From an uncultured Photobacterium sp. (GTDB lineage: Bacteria > Pseudomonadota > Gammaproteobacteria > Enterobacterales > Vibrionaceae): a stretch of 64,000 bases of DNA. Each line of letters begins with the position of its first letter. Position 1 is the first letter of the stretch. The translations under genes and the position numbers were made by a program. Of the stretch, positions 9,289 to 19,028 are shown piece after piece. The stretch spans positions 16,192 to 80,191 of the forward strand of contig NZ_CAMRAN010000013.1 in assembly GCF_947039875.1 (NCBI RefSeq), in the 5' to 3' direction. Below the pieces are notes generated by a model. It did no database searches. It was given only the letters and a program-made list of their open reading frames with translations, and had not been told where the DNA came from.

Positions 9289-10314
9289 GTGCGTTCTCAT
9301 TCTCTTTTAATTACCGTTATTGTCGGTAATATCATTTCTTTATCTAGTTTTGCTGCAAATGCATCAATTCAATCATCAGGTAGCTTTACCTCAAATGGCA
9401 CTTGTGAGGCATACCAGTCTTTTCGTAAGCAAACCAACCCAGATAACACTCAACTTGTTAACAACAAGCAATATGCAATCAAAGCTATTAATGAAAAAGA
9501 ATTTGATTGGATCCAAATACTTATTCCCAACGCATCTCCTGCTATGCGTTGGGTCAGTAAATCATGTGGTACAGCACAGTTTAATAGTGATGATCTCTCT
9601 AAATCTTCTACTTCTACTTCTACTTCTACTTCTACTTCATTAAAAGCATCATCAAAAAGTTGTGACACCCGCAACGACTTTGATTCATATGTATTAGCAT
9701 TAACATGGCAACCTGGATTTTGTGAACATGTTAACTACAGAGGTAATAAGCCTGAATGTACAGCCATTAATGACGGTAAATTAAGCATCACTAATTTAAC
9801 CCTACATGGATTATGGCCAAATAAAGCCAGCTGTGGCACAAAATATGGTTATTGTGATCGTTATTCTCGTCTCGATCTTTCAGCATCGACAATCAAAGAA
9901 ATATCACCATGGATGCCAAATTTTTACTACCAAACAAAATTTGGTGAATATGAGTGGAAAAAACATGGTGTTTGTCAAAACCTCGATGCTAATGACTACT
10001 TTTTAACAGCAACTAAGCTCGTTGAGAAAGTCGATGCTTCAGCAATTGGTCAATTTATCAAAGAAAATATTGGTAATAATGTCTCAACGGCTAGCTTTAA
10101 AAAGAATCTGATCTCTCATTTCGGTGCAGATGCCGTTGATCGTATCAGTTTATCCTGTAGCCAAGGTAAGTATCTGAATGAAGTTAGATTGAACATTGGT
10201 AAATCATTTAATGTTAACAATAGTGTTCAATCGTTACTTGAATCAGGTCCTAAAGGTCGTCCCTTCTACGGTAATTGTCATAAGAAAATACATATTGAGG
10301 CTGCAGGTAAGTAA
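9289..10314 (+). CDS. Exported ribonuclease T2 family protein
   Basis: A 341-aa secreted or periplasmic RNase of the T2 family, which cleaves RNA through 2',3'-cyclic phosphates. Both active-site boxes are present: CAS1 LTLHGLWPN near residue 170 and CAS2 EYEWKKHGVC near 220. The start is GTG at 9289, with AGG about six bases upstream. Residues 1-25 form a signal peptide ending in AANA. An N-terminal domain of about 85 residues precedes a Ser-Thr linker encoded by a hexanucleotide repeat, and the catalytic domain follows. E. coli RNase I is shorter because it lacks this N-terminal domain. The catalytic domain is rich in Cys, consistent with disulfides outside the cytoplasm. Confidence 0.9.
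   Translation: MRSHSLLITVIVGNIISLSSFAANASIQSSGSFTSNGTCEAYQSFRKQTNPDNTQLVNNKQYAIKAINEKEFDWIQILIPNASPAMRWVSKSCGTAQFNSDDLSKSSTSTSTSTSTSLKASSKSCDTRNDFDSYVLALTWQPGFCEHVNYRGNKPECTAINDGKLSITNLTLHGLWPNKASCGTKYGYCDRYSRLDLSASTIKEISPWMPNFYYQTKFGEYEWKKHGVCQNLDANDYFLTATKLVEKVDASAIGQFIKENIGNNVSTASFKKNLISHFGADAVDRISLSCSQGKYLNEVRLNIGKSFNVNNSVQSLLESGPKGRPFYGNCHKKIHIEAAGK
9605..9638 (+). repeat. In-frame hexanucleotide repeat in RNase T2 gene
   Basis: Five perfect copies of CTTCTA plus a partial copy, encoding alternating Ser and Thr. Since the unit is two codons, copy-number change would alter linker length without breaking the frame. Confidence 0.9.
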
Positions 10315-10340
10315 ACATTCTCATATTTGAATTTTCACGA

Positions 10341-10377
10341 TAATAAGAGAGTAATTAATTCTATCACTCTCTTATTA
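10341..10377 (+). terminator. Hairpin after RNase T2 gene
   Basis: A 12-bp perfect stem, TAATAAGAGAGT with ACTCTCTTATTA, with a 13-base loop. It sits 26 bases after the stop codon. The T tract is poor, so termination by it is likely but not certain. Confidence 0.5.
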
Positions 10378-10880
10378 TCTATAATGCCTAACTTTCTATA
10401 CCAGACGCCTTAATTGCTATAATTTATCTCGTAAAACGATGATCAAACGAATAAATAAGATGATAAATAAAAATATAGCGCCGACTTTTTTTAATGGTCA
10501 AATCTCAACATACGATAATGCACATCGTACAATAGCATCCCTATAACTCCAACCGTGCTTCTTTTCAACATATTGATTAAAAAGAATAAAAACACGACGC
10601 CACACTATCGATGTAACGTGTTACATGGTAATAATTCTTTTTTTGTGATATAAGTCTCCTTGGATTTTTGATTTTTTGTGCTACCTTGCATCGCCTTAGA
10701 TCACAATGAAATCGGTTACATGTTTAATAATTGTAATAAATAATACCCCTGTATATTACAAATTATAAGCAATAAAAAACCTATTATAGAAACCGATAGC
10801 AAGAGCACTCACAAGTAACGAATGTCCCTCTTCACTAAGTAGTCCTTCAAGATTACATAGTTTTATTAACAGGAAAAAAT
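10378..10880. other. Long intergenic region upstream of AGCS symporter
   Basis: About 500 bases with no supported gene. It includes the palindrome at 10611-10626 and AT-rich sequence close to the symporter. No glycine-riboswitch signature (GGAGAG, GCCGAAG, CTCAGGCA) is present, unlike in front of the second AGCS gene at 24944. Confidence 0.5.
10611..10626. promoter_or_regulatory. Palindrome ATGTAAC-GT-GTTACAT
   Basis: A 7-bp inverted repeat with a 2-base centre, about 255 bases upstream of the AGCS start. Its size and symmetry fit a dimeric repressor or activator site. The regulator is unknown. Confidence 0.3.
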
Positions 10881-12383
10881 ATGATTTCTACGAATGGAAA
10901 TATACTGAACTCAATCAATGACACCTTGATGGCAATTATTGGTTCAGTAAACGGCGTTTTATGGGGCCAACTTCTTGTTTATTTATTAGTTGGTGTAGGA
11001 GTTTATTTCAGTGTCCGTCTTGGTTTTATCCAAATACGTCAATTCCGTCATTCAATCGATGTATTAAAAAGCGGCCGTGAAATAGAAAATGGCATTAGCT
11101 CTTATCAAGTTTTTTGTACATCAATGGCAGCTCGTGTTGGCACCGGTAATATGGCAGGCGTTGCGGTTGCATTAACCATTGGTGGCCCTGGTGCGATTTT
11201 TTGGATGTGGTTGATTGCTATCTTTGGTATGGCAACAGCGTTTATTGAATCAACCTTAGCACAAGTTTACAAAGTAAAAGACGTTGACGGTCAATACCGT
11301 GGTGGCCCCGCTTATTATATGGAGCAAGGTCTTGGCAAACGCTGGATGGGTACTCTTTTTTCAATTTGTCTTATTATAGCTTTCGGCTTTGTCTTCAATG
11401 CCGTCCAAGCAAATACCATCACAGACGCACTGCACCACTCTTTTGGGTGGGATGAAACAACACAAGGCATCGTTATTGTTGTCTTTACTGCCTTCTTTAT
11501 TATGGGTGGCTTACGCCGTGTTGCGACCGCATCAACAAAAATTGTTCCAATAATGGCGGTTGGCTATTTAGCGATTGCATTAGTTATCGTTGCAATGAAC
11601 ATTACTGAACTACCAGCCGTACTTGCTCTTATTGTGAAAAGTGCCTTTGGTTGGCATGAAGCAGTTGCAGGTGGTGTAGCATTTACCGCTTCACAAGCAA
11701 TGCAAAGTGGTATTGCTCGTGGTCTATTTTCAAATGAAGCAGGCATGGGTTCAGCGGCTAACGTAGCGGCAAGTGCAACACCAAACCCTAATCATCCGGC
11801 TTCACAAGGCTTTGTACAAATGCTAGGTGTGTTTGTTGATACTATTGTGATCTGTACAGCATCGGCAGCGATGATCATGCTATCAGGCGTAATGAACTCA
11901 CCAGATGCAGCTACTGGTATTGGCTTGCTTCAGCAAGCGTTGAGTAATCAATTAGGTGATTGGACGACCTATTTCATTACTTCAGCTATATTACTATTTT
12001 GTTTCTCATCGATTATTGCAAACTACACCTATGCAGAAACAAACATTATGTTCTTAAACGGCAATACCAAAAAAGGCTTATTCCTGTTCCGTCTTGCGGT
12101 ATTAGGCATGGTAATGTTTGGTGCTGTAGCTTCACTTCCTGTTGTTTGGAGTCTAGCAGACGTTTCTATGGGCTTAATGGCACTGGTTAATATTGTTGCC
12201 TTAATCTTCCTTTCGGGGTTAGCAATTAAAGTCATCAAAGATTATGAAGAACAGCTTAAAGCAGGTAAAACACCAGAATTTGATCGCTCTAAGTTTAAAG
12301 AACTAAAAGATATTGAAGGGGCGTGGCACCCTGATACTATTGCAGAAGCACGTGAAGCAAATGGCAACACGTTTGATAAATAA
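10881..12383 (+). CDS. Sodium:alanine/glycine symporter family protein
   Basis: A 500-aa AGCS-family transporter that imports small neutral amino acids with Na+ across the inner membrane. About ten membrane segments are visible. Family-typical motifs include RVGTGNMAGVAVALTIGGPG near residue 85, FWMWLIAIFGMATAFIEST and SGIARGLFSNEAGMGSA near 275. The ATG at 10881 has AGGA nearby. A terminator follows. It is a distant paralogue of the riboswitch-controlled symporter at 24944. Alanine or glycine is the likely substrate; the sequence does not settle which. Confidence 0.9.
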   Translation: MISTNGNILNSINDTLMAIIGSVNGVLWGQLLVYLLVGVGVYFSVRLGFIQIRQFRHSIDVLKSGREIENGISSYQVFCTSMAARVGTGNMAGVAVALTIGGPGAIFWMWLIAIFGMATAFIESTLAQVYKVKDVDGQYRGGPAYYMEQGLGKRWMGTLFSICLIIAFGFVFNAVQANTITDALHHSFGWDETTQGIVIVVFTAFFIMGGLRRVATASTKIVPIMAVGYLAIALVIVAMNITELPAVLALIVKSAFGWHEAVAGGVAFTASQAMQSGIARGLFSNEAGMGSAANVAASATPNPNHPASQGFVQMLGVFVDTIVICTASAAMIMLSGVMNSPDAATGIGLLQQALSNQLGDWTTYFITSAILLFCFSSIIANYTYAETNIMFLNGNTKKGLFLFRLAVLGMVMFGAVASLPVVWSLADVSMGLMALVNIVALIFLSGLAIKVIKDYEEQLKAGKTPEFDRSKFKELKDIEGAWHPDTIAEAREANGNTFDK

Positions 12384-12410
12384 AATAATCAGATAGTATC
12401 TCTATATTGA

Positions 12411-12440
12411 AACCAGTCAGTAATGGCTGGTTTTTTTTAT
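12411..12440 (+). terminator. Terminator of AGCS gene
   Basis: AACCAGTCA pairs with TGGCTGGTT (one G-U pair) around a GTAA loop, followed by eight T. Confidence 0.85.
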
Positions 12441-12474
12441 CTTTATTTTAAGCATTAATAATATTTAGATAAAA

Positions 12475-12508
12475 ATAAAAAAGGCTAAAGAAATAAATTC
12501 TTTAGCCT
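12475..12508 (-). terminator. Terminator for the minus-strand gene at 12525
   Basis: A 12-bp perfect stem, AAGGCTAAAGAA with TTCTTTAGCCTT, has a 4-base loop. A run of A on the plus strand at its left gives a T tract on the minus strand. Confidence 0.8.
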
Positions 12509-12524
12509 TAGGCATATTTAAACA

Positions 12525-12806
12525 TTATAGGTAACCATGTTGGCTTTTCCAGCTTTCACTCATTTGCGCTAAAACACACGCAGGAAGTGGACGATGGGCT
12601 TTTGCAGGCTGTGTTGCTATTTTTCGATAACCACTAGCTTGCAGTCTTAAATCAAAGGCTTTATCAATTGGCTTGCCAACTCGTGCCAAATCCCAACGGA
12701 AGACACGTAGTGCTGTATATTCATGCTGTTCAATATCACCACCATAAGGATACATTAGCACTTTAGCATATGCTTGTTTTGCCAATTCGAAGTTCACATT
12801 AATCAT
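12525..12806 (-). CDS. Hypothetical protein, 93 aa
   Basis: Not recognised. It has a very good SD (AAGGAG, eight bases before the ATG at 12806) and its own terminator, so it is almost certainly expressed. The protein is soluble and basic, with Tyr- and Arg-rich segments (TALRVFRWDLARVGKPI) and no Cys motif except a single Cys near residue 77. No neighbour explains it. Confidence 0.65.
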   Translation of the reverse strand: MINVNFELAKQAYAKVLMYPYGGDIEQHEYTALRVFRWDLARVGKPIDKAFDLRLQASGYRKIATQPAKAHRPLPACVLAQMSESWKSQHGYL

Positions 12807-13099
12807 GAGTTTCTCCTTAGCACCTATTTGGCTATCACTACTGCCAAGGGCTAAATTTAACGTAAAACGTTACAGTGTCTCATGCAAGCAATTTCTCAAA
12901 GATCTTGATGTAAAATGATAGATATAACTAAATTATGTGACACCCACCCCACTATTGTACAGTTGGCAACCATTTTATGCGGTAAAAATAGCCAACTATT
13001 ATTAAATTCACTCGATGATATCACTTTCTAAAAATTGCACTTTAAACCCGTTATAAGCTGCATTACTATGCTAGGTATAACCACTTCAAGGACAACATA

Positions 13100-13465
13100 A
13101 TGCAACCAATACAAGTGCAACCTAACCCACAACTTGCCGTTATTTTTAAAACATGGTCTACGGAGTGGGCTAAAGATGTTGAAGCTGGAAAAAAAGACAC
13201 AGCGAACCAATTTCACACTGTGTATAGCATTGCTGCTAATTTGTTTGCAAAAGGTGGTGAAATAGATATTGCCGTTATTTCTGCATTATTTAATGACTGT
13301 AAACAAAAAACAGAAATGGCTGAGCAGCTAGTTAAAAAGATAAGCATCAGCTTAAAAGATGACGATGAACGTGCACAACAATTAATTACTAAAGTGAATA
13401 CCGCGGCACAAGATGCAGCTTTTGCAATGAATTACCTTGGTCAGCTATTAATAAAATCAGCATAA
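13100..13465 (+). CDS. Hypothetical protein, 121 aa
   Basis: Not recognised. The ATG at 13100 has AAGGA about seven bases upstream. The protein is soluble and mostly helical, with a C-terminal half of amphipathic helices (AEQLVKKISISLKDDDERAQ). It is a single-gene unit between the 12525 gene and the FUSC gene. Confidence 0.65.
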   Translation: MQPIQVQPNPQLAVIFKTWSTEWAKDVEAGKKDTANQFHTVYSIAANLFAKGGEIDIAVISALFNDCKQKTEMAEQLVKKISISLKDDDERAQQLITKVNTAAQDAAFAMNYLGQLLIKSA

Positions 13466-13648
13466 ATTTATAAATAAGTAGTGCTTCGTATGATGCACTG
13501 CTTATTTTTTAACTAATACCATTCTGTAACATTACCAATAACGCATTACTTGTATTGCATTATTTATTATATTCTACGCCTCATTTTAGCTTATTTTATC
13601 GCTATATTTTGACGTATCAGCATGTTTTATTATTAACAAGCCGCCATC

Positions 13649-15586
13649 ATGAAAATAACAACGTTAACGACTATGTTTAGCCGCTGGTTTTCCAATGCAG
13701 CAGATATTCCCGACTCTATTCGTATAACCATTCCAATGTTAGTCAGTCTAGGTGTGTTTTATAGCTTAGGTTTTACTAGTGCCGGTATATCAGGCTTGAT
13801 TACAGCATGGTTACTTGGCGTTCAAGCTCGCAATCTACCCTATTTAAAACGATTACAAATACTGTCTATTTCCATCATAATCACCGTTGTTGCAACTTAT
13901 TTGGCGTTTTTAGTCTTTAGCTATATGTGGTTAAGTGCTATTACATTATGTTCAATCGCCATTATTTATGGCTTAATGTCTAATCAACGCCCTCATATTC
14001 GCTTATTTGGCTATAACTTTGGTTTTATCTACATTATGGCGATTCATTTTGCCTCTGTAGGCGATAGTTTAACTATTGTGCTGATGGCGAATATCTTTGC
14101 TGGCTTATGTGTCATGCTCTCATCTTTAATGCTATGGCCTTTTTTTAAAGGACGTATTTTGCATCAACACACAGTAACAGTGCACAATGCATTGGCTGAC
14201 TGGCTTGATGAATTACGATTATCTAATGATGAAACACAGTTAGCGGCAAGACGACAATTCTTTTATCAAAGTGCCCACAATTTAGCGTATTACAGCAATT
14301 CTGTTTCATCGTCTAAGCGTGCCCTACAAATAAAAATAGAACTGCAACGTTTATTAGAAATGTCTGAGTATATTATTTGTTTAGAGCGGGTACTCAGCTT
14401 TGATATTCATACAACCACACGAATTAAACTATTTGGTTGGATAGAAAAAGCCACCGACCAATTAAGAAAAAAACAACAAATCACTGCAACATTTGCAACT
14501 AATGAATACAAAAATACAGTTTATATTATTGATATAATAGAAAACTTTAAACGTTGTTATAATTTTGATACTTTTTCATCACCCGATAATAGTAAAAATA
14601 TCTATTTATTTACCAATGACAGTGAAGCATTTATTAGTGATTTTCGCCTTGCTCTTAAATTTAATTCTAAAGAGTGGCGTCATGCTGGAAAAATTGCGGT
14701 AACATTAGCTGTAACGCAATTTTTAACTGAATTTTATCATTTACCACAAGGTTATTGGATCTCACTAACAGCCTTTATTGTGTTGCTGACCTCATCAATG
14801 GCAATCACTAATCACCGCATTTGGAATCGTTTTTCTGGTACGGCTTTAGGGGGAATTTATTGCTTTGTTTGTTTATATTTTGTGCCGCCACAATACGTTT
14901 TATTATTAACCAGTATTTCGGTCTTTTTCTCTTTTACGTCTTATCACAAAGAGCGTTATGACATCCATGTATTTTGGTTAACATCAATGATTGTATTCGC
15001 GATCAGTTTGTTATCTCCTGATAATACTTATGTGTCTTTTTATCGCATTATCGATACATTATTTGGAGTAACTATCGCATTTTCGGTGAATTATTTTATT
15101 GCGCCAAGTTGGACGATGACATGGCTAGATCGCCACACAGCTAGCATGATAAAGTCTCAAATATTATATGTGGCTGTATTAAACAAACCGCAATGGGAAC
15201 AAAAAATCAATTTATACCAAAGCCAGCAACGTTATTATGCGCTAAACGGCGAGGTTATGAATTTACTCAAAGAGCCTAACTTAAGCCCTCGTACATCACA
15301 AGACTGGCTAAGTTTATTAGTATTAATTCAACATTTAAATGATGCATTATTATTAGCAACCAAATTAGGTATCCAATCCGATAAACCACAATCAACCTCT
15401 CACTGGGTCAACCAATTACAATGGATAAAACAGACATTTCCTGATCGTTGTAAACATGGCGAGATGCCTCCATTTTATACAGAAACAACGCCTATCCCTG
15501 AAGATATGTTATGTGCATTAATCGAAAAAGACATTCAACAGCTTACTGCATGGATGCTTTATCAACGGGCTTTTGTTGTCGGTTAA
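13649..15586 (+). CDS. FUSC family inner-membrane protein
   Basis: A 645-aa protein of the FUSC (fusaric acid resistance / YccS-YhfK-like) family. It shows the family layout: a first membrane block of about six segments (residues 28-170), a central cytoplasmic helical region (175-335), a second membrane block (350-480) and a C-terminal cytoplasmic tail. Such proteins are thought to be efflux or membrane-stress components, but substrates are mostly unknown. The ATG at 13649 has only a weak SD. A bidirectional terminator follows. Confidence 0.82.
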   Translation: MKITTLTTMFSRWFSNAADIPDSIRITIPMLVSLGVFYSLGFTSAGISGLITAWLLGVQARNLPYLKRLQILSISIIITVVATYLAFLVFSYMWLSAITLCSIAIIYGLMSNQRPHIRLFGYNFGFIYIMAIHFASVGDSLTIVLMANIFAGLCVMLSSLMLWPFFKGRILHQHTVTVHNALADWLDELRLSNDETQLAARRQFFYQSAHNLAYYSNSVSSSKRALQIKIELQRLLEMSEYIICLERVLSFDIHTTTRIKLFGWIEKATDQLRKKQQITATFATNEYKNTVYIIDIIENFKRCYNFDTFSSPDNSKNIYLFTNDSEAFISDFRLALKFNSKEWRHAGKIAVTLAVTQFLTEFYHLPQGYWISLTAFIVLLTSSMAITNHRIWNRFSGTALGGIYCFVCLYFVPPQYVLLLTSISVFFSFTSYHKERYDIHVFWLTSMIVFAISLLSPDNTYVSFYRIIDTLFGVTIAFSVNYFIAPSWTMTWLDRHTASMIKSQILYVAVLNKPQWEQKINLYQSQQRYYALNGEVMNLLKEPNLSPRTSQDWLSLLVLIQHLNDALLLATKLGIQSDKPQSTSHWVNQLQWIKQTFPDRCKHGEMPPFYTETTPIPEDMLCALIEKDIQQLTAWMLYQRAFVVG

Positions 15587-15612
15587 ATTCATACATTTAT
15601 TACTGATAAATA

Positions 15613-15649
15613 AAAACCGCGCATCATTCAGATACGCGGTTTTATTTTT
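15613..15649. terminator. Bidirectional terminator between FUSC and M60 genes
   Basis: A 9-bp stem, AAAACCGCG with CGCGGTTTT, has a 13-base loop and T-rich flanks on both sides. It serves two convergent genes. Confidence 0.85.
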
Positions 15650-15672
15650 CACACCATCTATATTTACGTTAT

Positions 15673-18600
15673 TTAATTCATTTGACGTACTGTTACTGAA
15701 TTAATTTGTAATGGATCATGCTTTGGTTCATCAAGCTTTAATGCTTTGACTGCCGCATGTCCAGCAGGTGTAACTCCCCCTTCATAAGAAGGTTCTGTCG
15801 CGCCAGGGATCATATAAGCTTTAGAGCCTGGTGACCAAGCACTAAAGAAGCCACTTAAATCAGCTTGTGCTGCATAAGAGGCACATACCATTAATTGATC
15901 ACCTTTACTCAAACCTTGAGTAGATTGGCAGGCATTAGGCATTGGTAATTGCATATTATCTTCTAAGCCACCCCGCGTTAGGCGGTGCATTAGTTTAAAT
16001 AAGTTCCAGCCCTTCATGCCATCAACATCAGTAACATAATAACTCGGTAGCTTACCTTTAACTGCTTTAGTAATATCAAACTCAATTTCAGCCCACTCTT
16101 TTAATTGAGCAAACATCACTAATCGTTCGCCATTACCACCAGCAGCCCAAGCATAATCTAATTTAGCAAAAGCAGGTGCCATACGAATATCTTGCTCAAC
16201 ACGCGCCATTTTACCCAGATGTTTATCCTGCATATAAAGAGCTAGAATATTGTTTACAACCTCAGTAGAACCTTCAACATTAAATGGTGCTTCAGCTGCG
16301 TTATGGCCAACTTCATGCCATAACAACCAGCTATTTAATGGTGACATTTTAATATCACTGCTGTTAGTATCAAAACTGATATTCATAACAGGATAGCCTG
16401 AGTGTGCGGCACCAATTGAAATAGCAACGTCGTTAACCACATGATGCTTATTATTCGGCAATGTCGTGTCGGTTACTTTTTTATGACGTCCTGTACCTTC
16501 ACCATTAATTTCATCACGCGCATAAAAATCATTTAAACCTTCAGCAAAAACATCTAACTCTTGCGCAAATTGCTGTGGGCTACCGCCATAATTACTCGCT
16601 TGTAGATTTTTTGCTACCGCAGTATAAATAAAGCTATTTGATTCAATTTCACCAATTGGAGCCACTGAATCTATATTATTTACCCATGCATTATTTTTGT
16701 ACCATGGCGCATCAACCGTTCCGTTTAAGCTAACACTAACCTTCCCTGTTTCATTGCCTGATACATAAATCAAACCACCGTATGGCGCAGTAAATTCTGT
16801 TGAACCACCTGCTGGTAATGTAAATGATTTAGAAATACGCGGAGGACGCTGTAAACCCAACTCATGTTTTTCACGTCCAGTTAGATCGTCAGCTAAAGCC
16901 ACCGTGATTGTCACTGGATTACTGTTTCCTTGTACTGAAATAGTAAATGGCTGATGTGCCACAGCCCATTGACCAGTTGATTGACGATTGCCCGCGTACC
17001 ATGCAACGGTATTATTTGATAAATCAACATCGACATTTGCTGCTGATGAACCTTTCGCTTCCCCTGGGTATTGACGAATATCGGCTTTAATATCTAAATC
17101 AAAATATGAACGACCCAACATTAAACGCGTTAATGGTTTTTCCATATAGTTCAGTGGGTAGCTTGGGTTCATCCAACCTTGATAGTCAGCATTAACATTA
17201 CTACTAGCACCATAAATCATGTTGTTATCAATAAGACTCTGGCTTAATTCATCACTACACGCAGTTTGACTTGGCGCTTGATCACCATAGCAATTTAAAA
17301 ATTCGGTGAAACGCTTAAAGCCCAATTCATCATTATTAACACCGGGCTCATAACGGTAATCAAGATTATTCCACAGCCATACTGTCATATTTTGATAAAT
17401 ACGATTTAGATCAACACTGGTTAAACGCTCACCTTGTTTTCCTTTTGTACGGAAATACAATTCATGCAGATATAAACGCTCGATATTGGTTCCAAGATCG
17501 GCAGCTTTTACCATCGCTTTAGCTGTCGCTTCATTAAGATCTAACTCTTGGTAACGTGGAGTATACATCCCTCCATCCGTTCCAATTCCTGTACCAGGTC
17601 GATACTCTAAGCAATTAACCTCATAGTGATAATCACTCAGGCGACATTCTTGATAACCAAATTCTCCATCACTAAATATGGCTAATAATTTTTGTTTTTC
17701 AGCCTCGATCTCTGACGGTTTTTTGTTATATGTATCAATAAATGCCACTATCGTTTCGTTTTCGCCTGTATTATTAGTGATAACTTTCTTTGCAACTTCT
17801 AACGTTGGCTTATCATCGGGTTTATTATTAGCAATGAAATCCCAAATAACGATGCCATCTTTAATCGTGTATGGTGGCTTTATCTCGCCACTGACTTCAT
17901 CTTTTGCTGACTCATAACGTTCAATAACCCAAAAACCATGTTCACGTTGTGCACGTACACGATCGGGATAGCCAAAACTTGGACCATTAGCGATAACTGA
18001 ATGTCCATTTAATGCTATGCCTGCACCATCCAATAAACGTGCAAACTCATCTTTCGGTTGCGAAGCAATACTTTCCATTATTAGAATATTACCGCCACGC
18101 TCAACATAACTCAGCAATCCAGAAACATCTTGCTCTGTTAGTTTAGGCTTATTAATATCCGCAACAGTTGGTACTGTATAACTGCCCGTAATAGTTGAGA
18201 ACTCATAACCGTTTAAAATCACTAATGGCATTATCTCAGGATCAACTGAACTGAAATCGGTAACTTGCTCTATATTTAGATTAAAGCGCTTATCTGCTTT
18301 AAACTCTGCCGAACGGCCGATCTGTTGATGCCCAGCTTGACGAAAATAAACATGTGATATATTGGTGCCAACCGTAATCGGTGCTGTAGTATTAATATAG
18401 CTATCACCTAATAAATAACGGAAAGTATTTGCAAAGAAATTTCCCATATCTTCACTATCATTCGCACGATCTTTACGCTGCCAACATACGCCATTGTTAT
18501 CAACACCGTCATTCCAACTATAACTATCAGGACATACTAAAATACTGTTATAACGATTATTACCGACCATCATAACTTTACCTGCCCCTAATTCACCGAT

Positions 18601-18981
18601 ACTAATAAATGGTAAGTTAAAGGTTGCAGTATCAGCTGTCACATTTTCAGGAACGACCGTTGACGGTGCTTCAGTAATATAAGCTAGGCTTTTTTCATCC
18701 CATGCTTTTTTATCACCAAACTTGATCCAATAATTATTATCATTACGTGACATTAGAATTGGAAAAGCACTATTAGATATATTAATTGCACTTTGACCGC
18801 GCGCATTACCAGAACTGCCATAGAACCACGTTTCATCAGTAAATACGTGAAATTTAGTAACAGGCTTCCAACCATTCTTCACCGCGTCAGAACTCGCCCC
18901 CCAAAGCTTATTAATATCAGTTTGGATATTCTTGTCCATTACTGCTGCAGTACGCGGAAATGATAACGGTGAAAAAAGCAC
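15673..18981 (-). CDS. AcfD/SslE-like M60 metalloprotease, C-terminal part (frameshifted)
   Basis: The catalytic and larger part of an AcfD/SslE-type M60 (enhancin-like) zinc metalloprotease, a family of surface mucinases. The zinc motif LLWHEVGHNAAEAP is near residue 870, followed by STEVVNN, which supplies the third ligand Glu. The 1102-aa frame given starts at GTG 18981, but has no SD or signal peptide there. The same frame is open upstream to 19062 and reads FESGLAQLIDSAICGNNC, so it must originally have continued from the lipoprotein frame at 19029-20162. One missing base near 19040-19060 would explain the break. As it stands, this part would lack export signals. Either the gene is inactive or the base loss is a sequencing error. 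Confidence 0.85.
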   Translation of the reverse strand: MLFSPLSFPRTAAVMDKNIQTDINKLWGASSDAVKNGWKPVTKFHVFTDETWFYGSSGNARGQSAINISNSAFPILMSRNDNNYWIKFGDKKAWDEKSLAYITEAPSTVVPENVTADTATFNLPFISIGELGAGKVMMVGNNRYNSILVCPDSYSWNDGVDNNGVCWQRKDRANDSEDMGNFFANTFRYLLGDSYINTTAPITVGTNISHVYFRQAGHQQIGRSAEFKADKRFNLNIEQVTDFSSVDPEIMPLVILNGYEFSTITGSYTVPTVADINKPKLTEQDVSGLLSYVERGGNILIMESIASQPKDEFARLLDGAGIALNGHSVIANGPSFGYPDRVRAQREHGFWVIERYESAKDEVSGEIKPPYTIKDGIVIWDFIANNKPDDKPTLEVAKKVITNNTGENETIVAFIDTYNKKPSEIEAEKQKLLAIFSDGEFGYQECRLSDYHYEVNCLEYRPGTGIGTDGGMYTPRYQELDLNEATAKAMVKAADLGTNIERLYLHELYFRTKGKQGERLTSVDLNRIYQNMTVWLWNNLDYRYEPGVNNDELGFKRFTEFLNCYGDQAPSQTACSDELSQSLIDNNMIYGASSNVNADYQGWMNPSYPLNYMEKPLTRLMLGRSYFDLDIKADIRQYPGEAKGSSAANVDVDLSNNTVAWYAGNRQSTGQWAVAHQPFTISVQGNSNPVTITVALADDLTGREKHELGLQRPPRISKSFTLPAGGSTEFTAPYGGLIYVSGNETGKVSVSLNGTVDAPWYKNNAWVNNIDSVAPIGEIESNSFIYTAVAKNLQASNYGGSPQQFAQELDVFAEGLNDFYARDEINGEGTGRHKKVTDTTLPNNKHHVVNDVAISIGAAHSGYPVMNISFDTNSSDIKMSPLNSWLLWHEVGHNAAEAPFNVEGSTEVVNNILALYMQDKHLGKMARVEQDIRMAPAFAKLDYAWAAGGNGERLVMFAQLKEWAEIEFDITKAVKGKLPSYYVTDVDGMKGWNLFKLMHRLTRGGLEDNMQLPMPNACQSTQGLSKGDQLMVCASYAAQADLSGFFSAWSPGSKAYMIPGATEPSYEGGVTPAGHAAVKALKLDEPKHDPLQINSVTVRQMN

Positions 18982-19028
18982 ATTGGCTTGGCAATTATTA
19001 CCACAAATAGCACTATCGATCAGTTGTG

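Noticed and set aside
10378..10880. Second glycine riboswitch upstream of the first AGCS gene
   Set aside because: None of the conserved aptamer motifs occur there.
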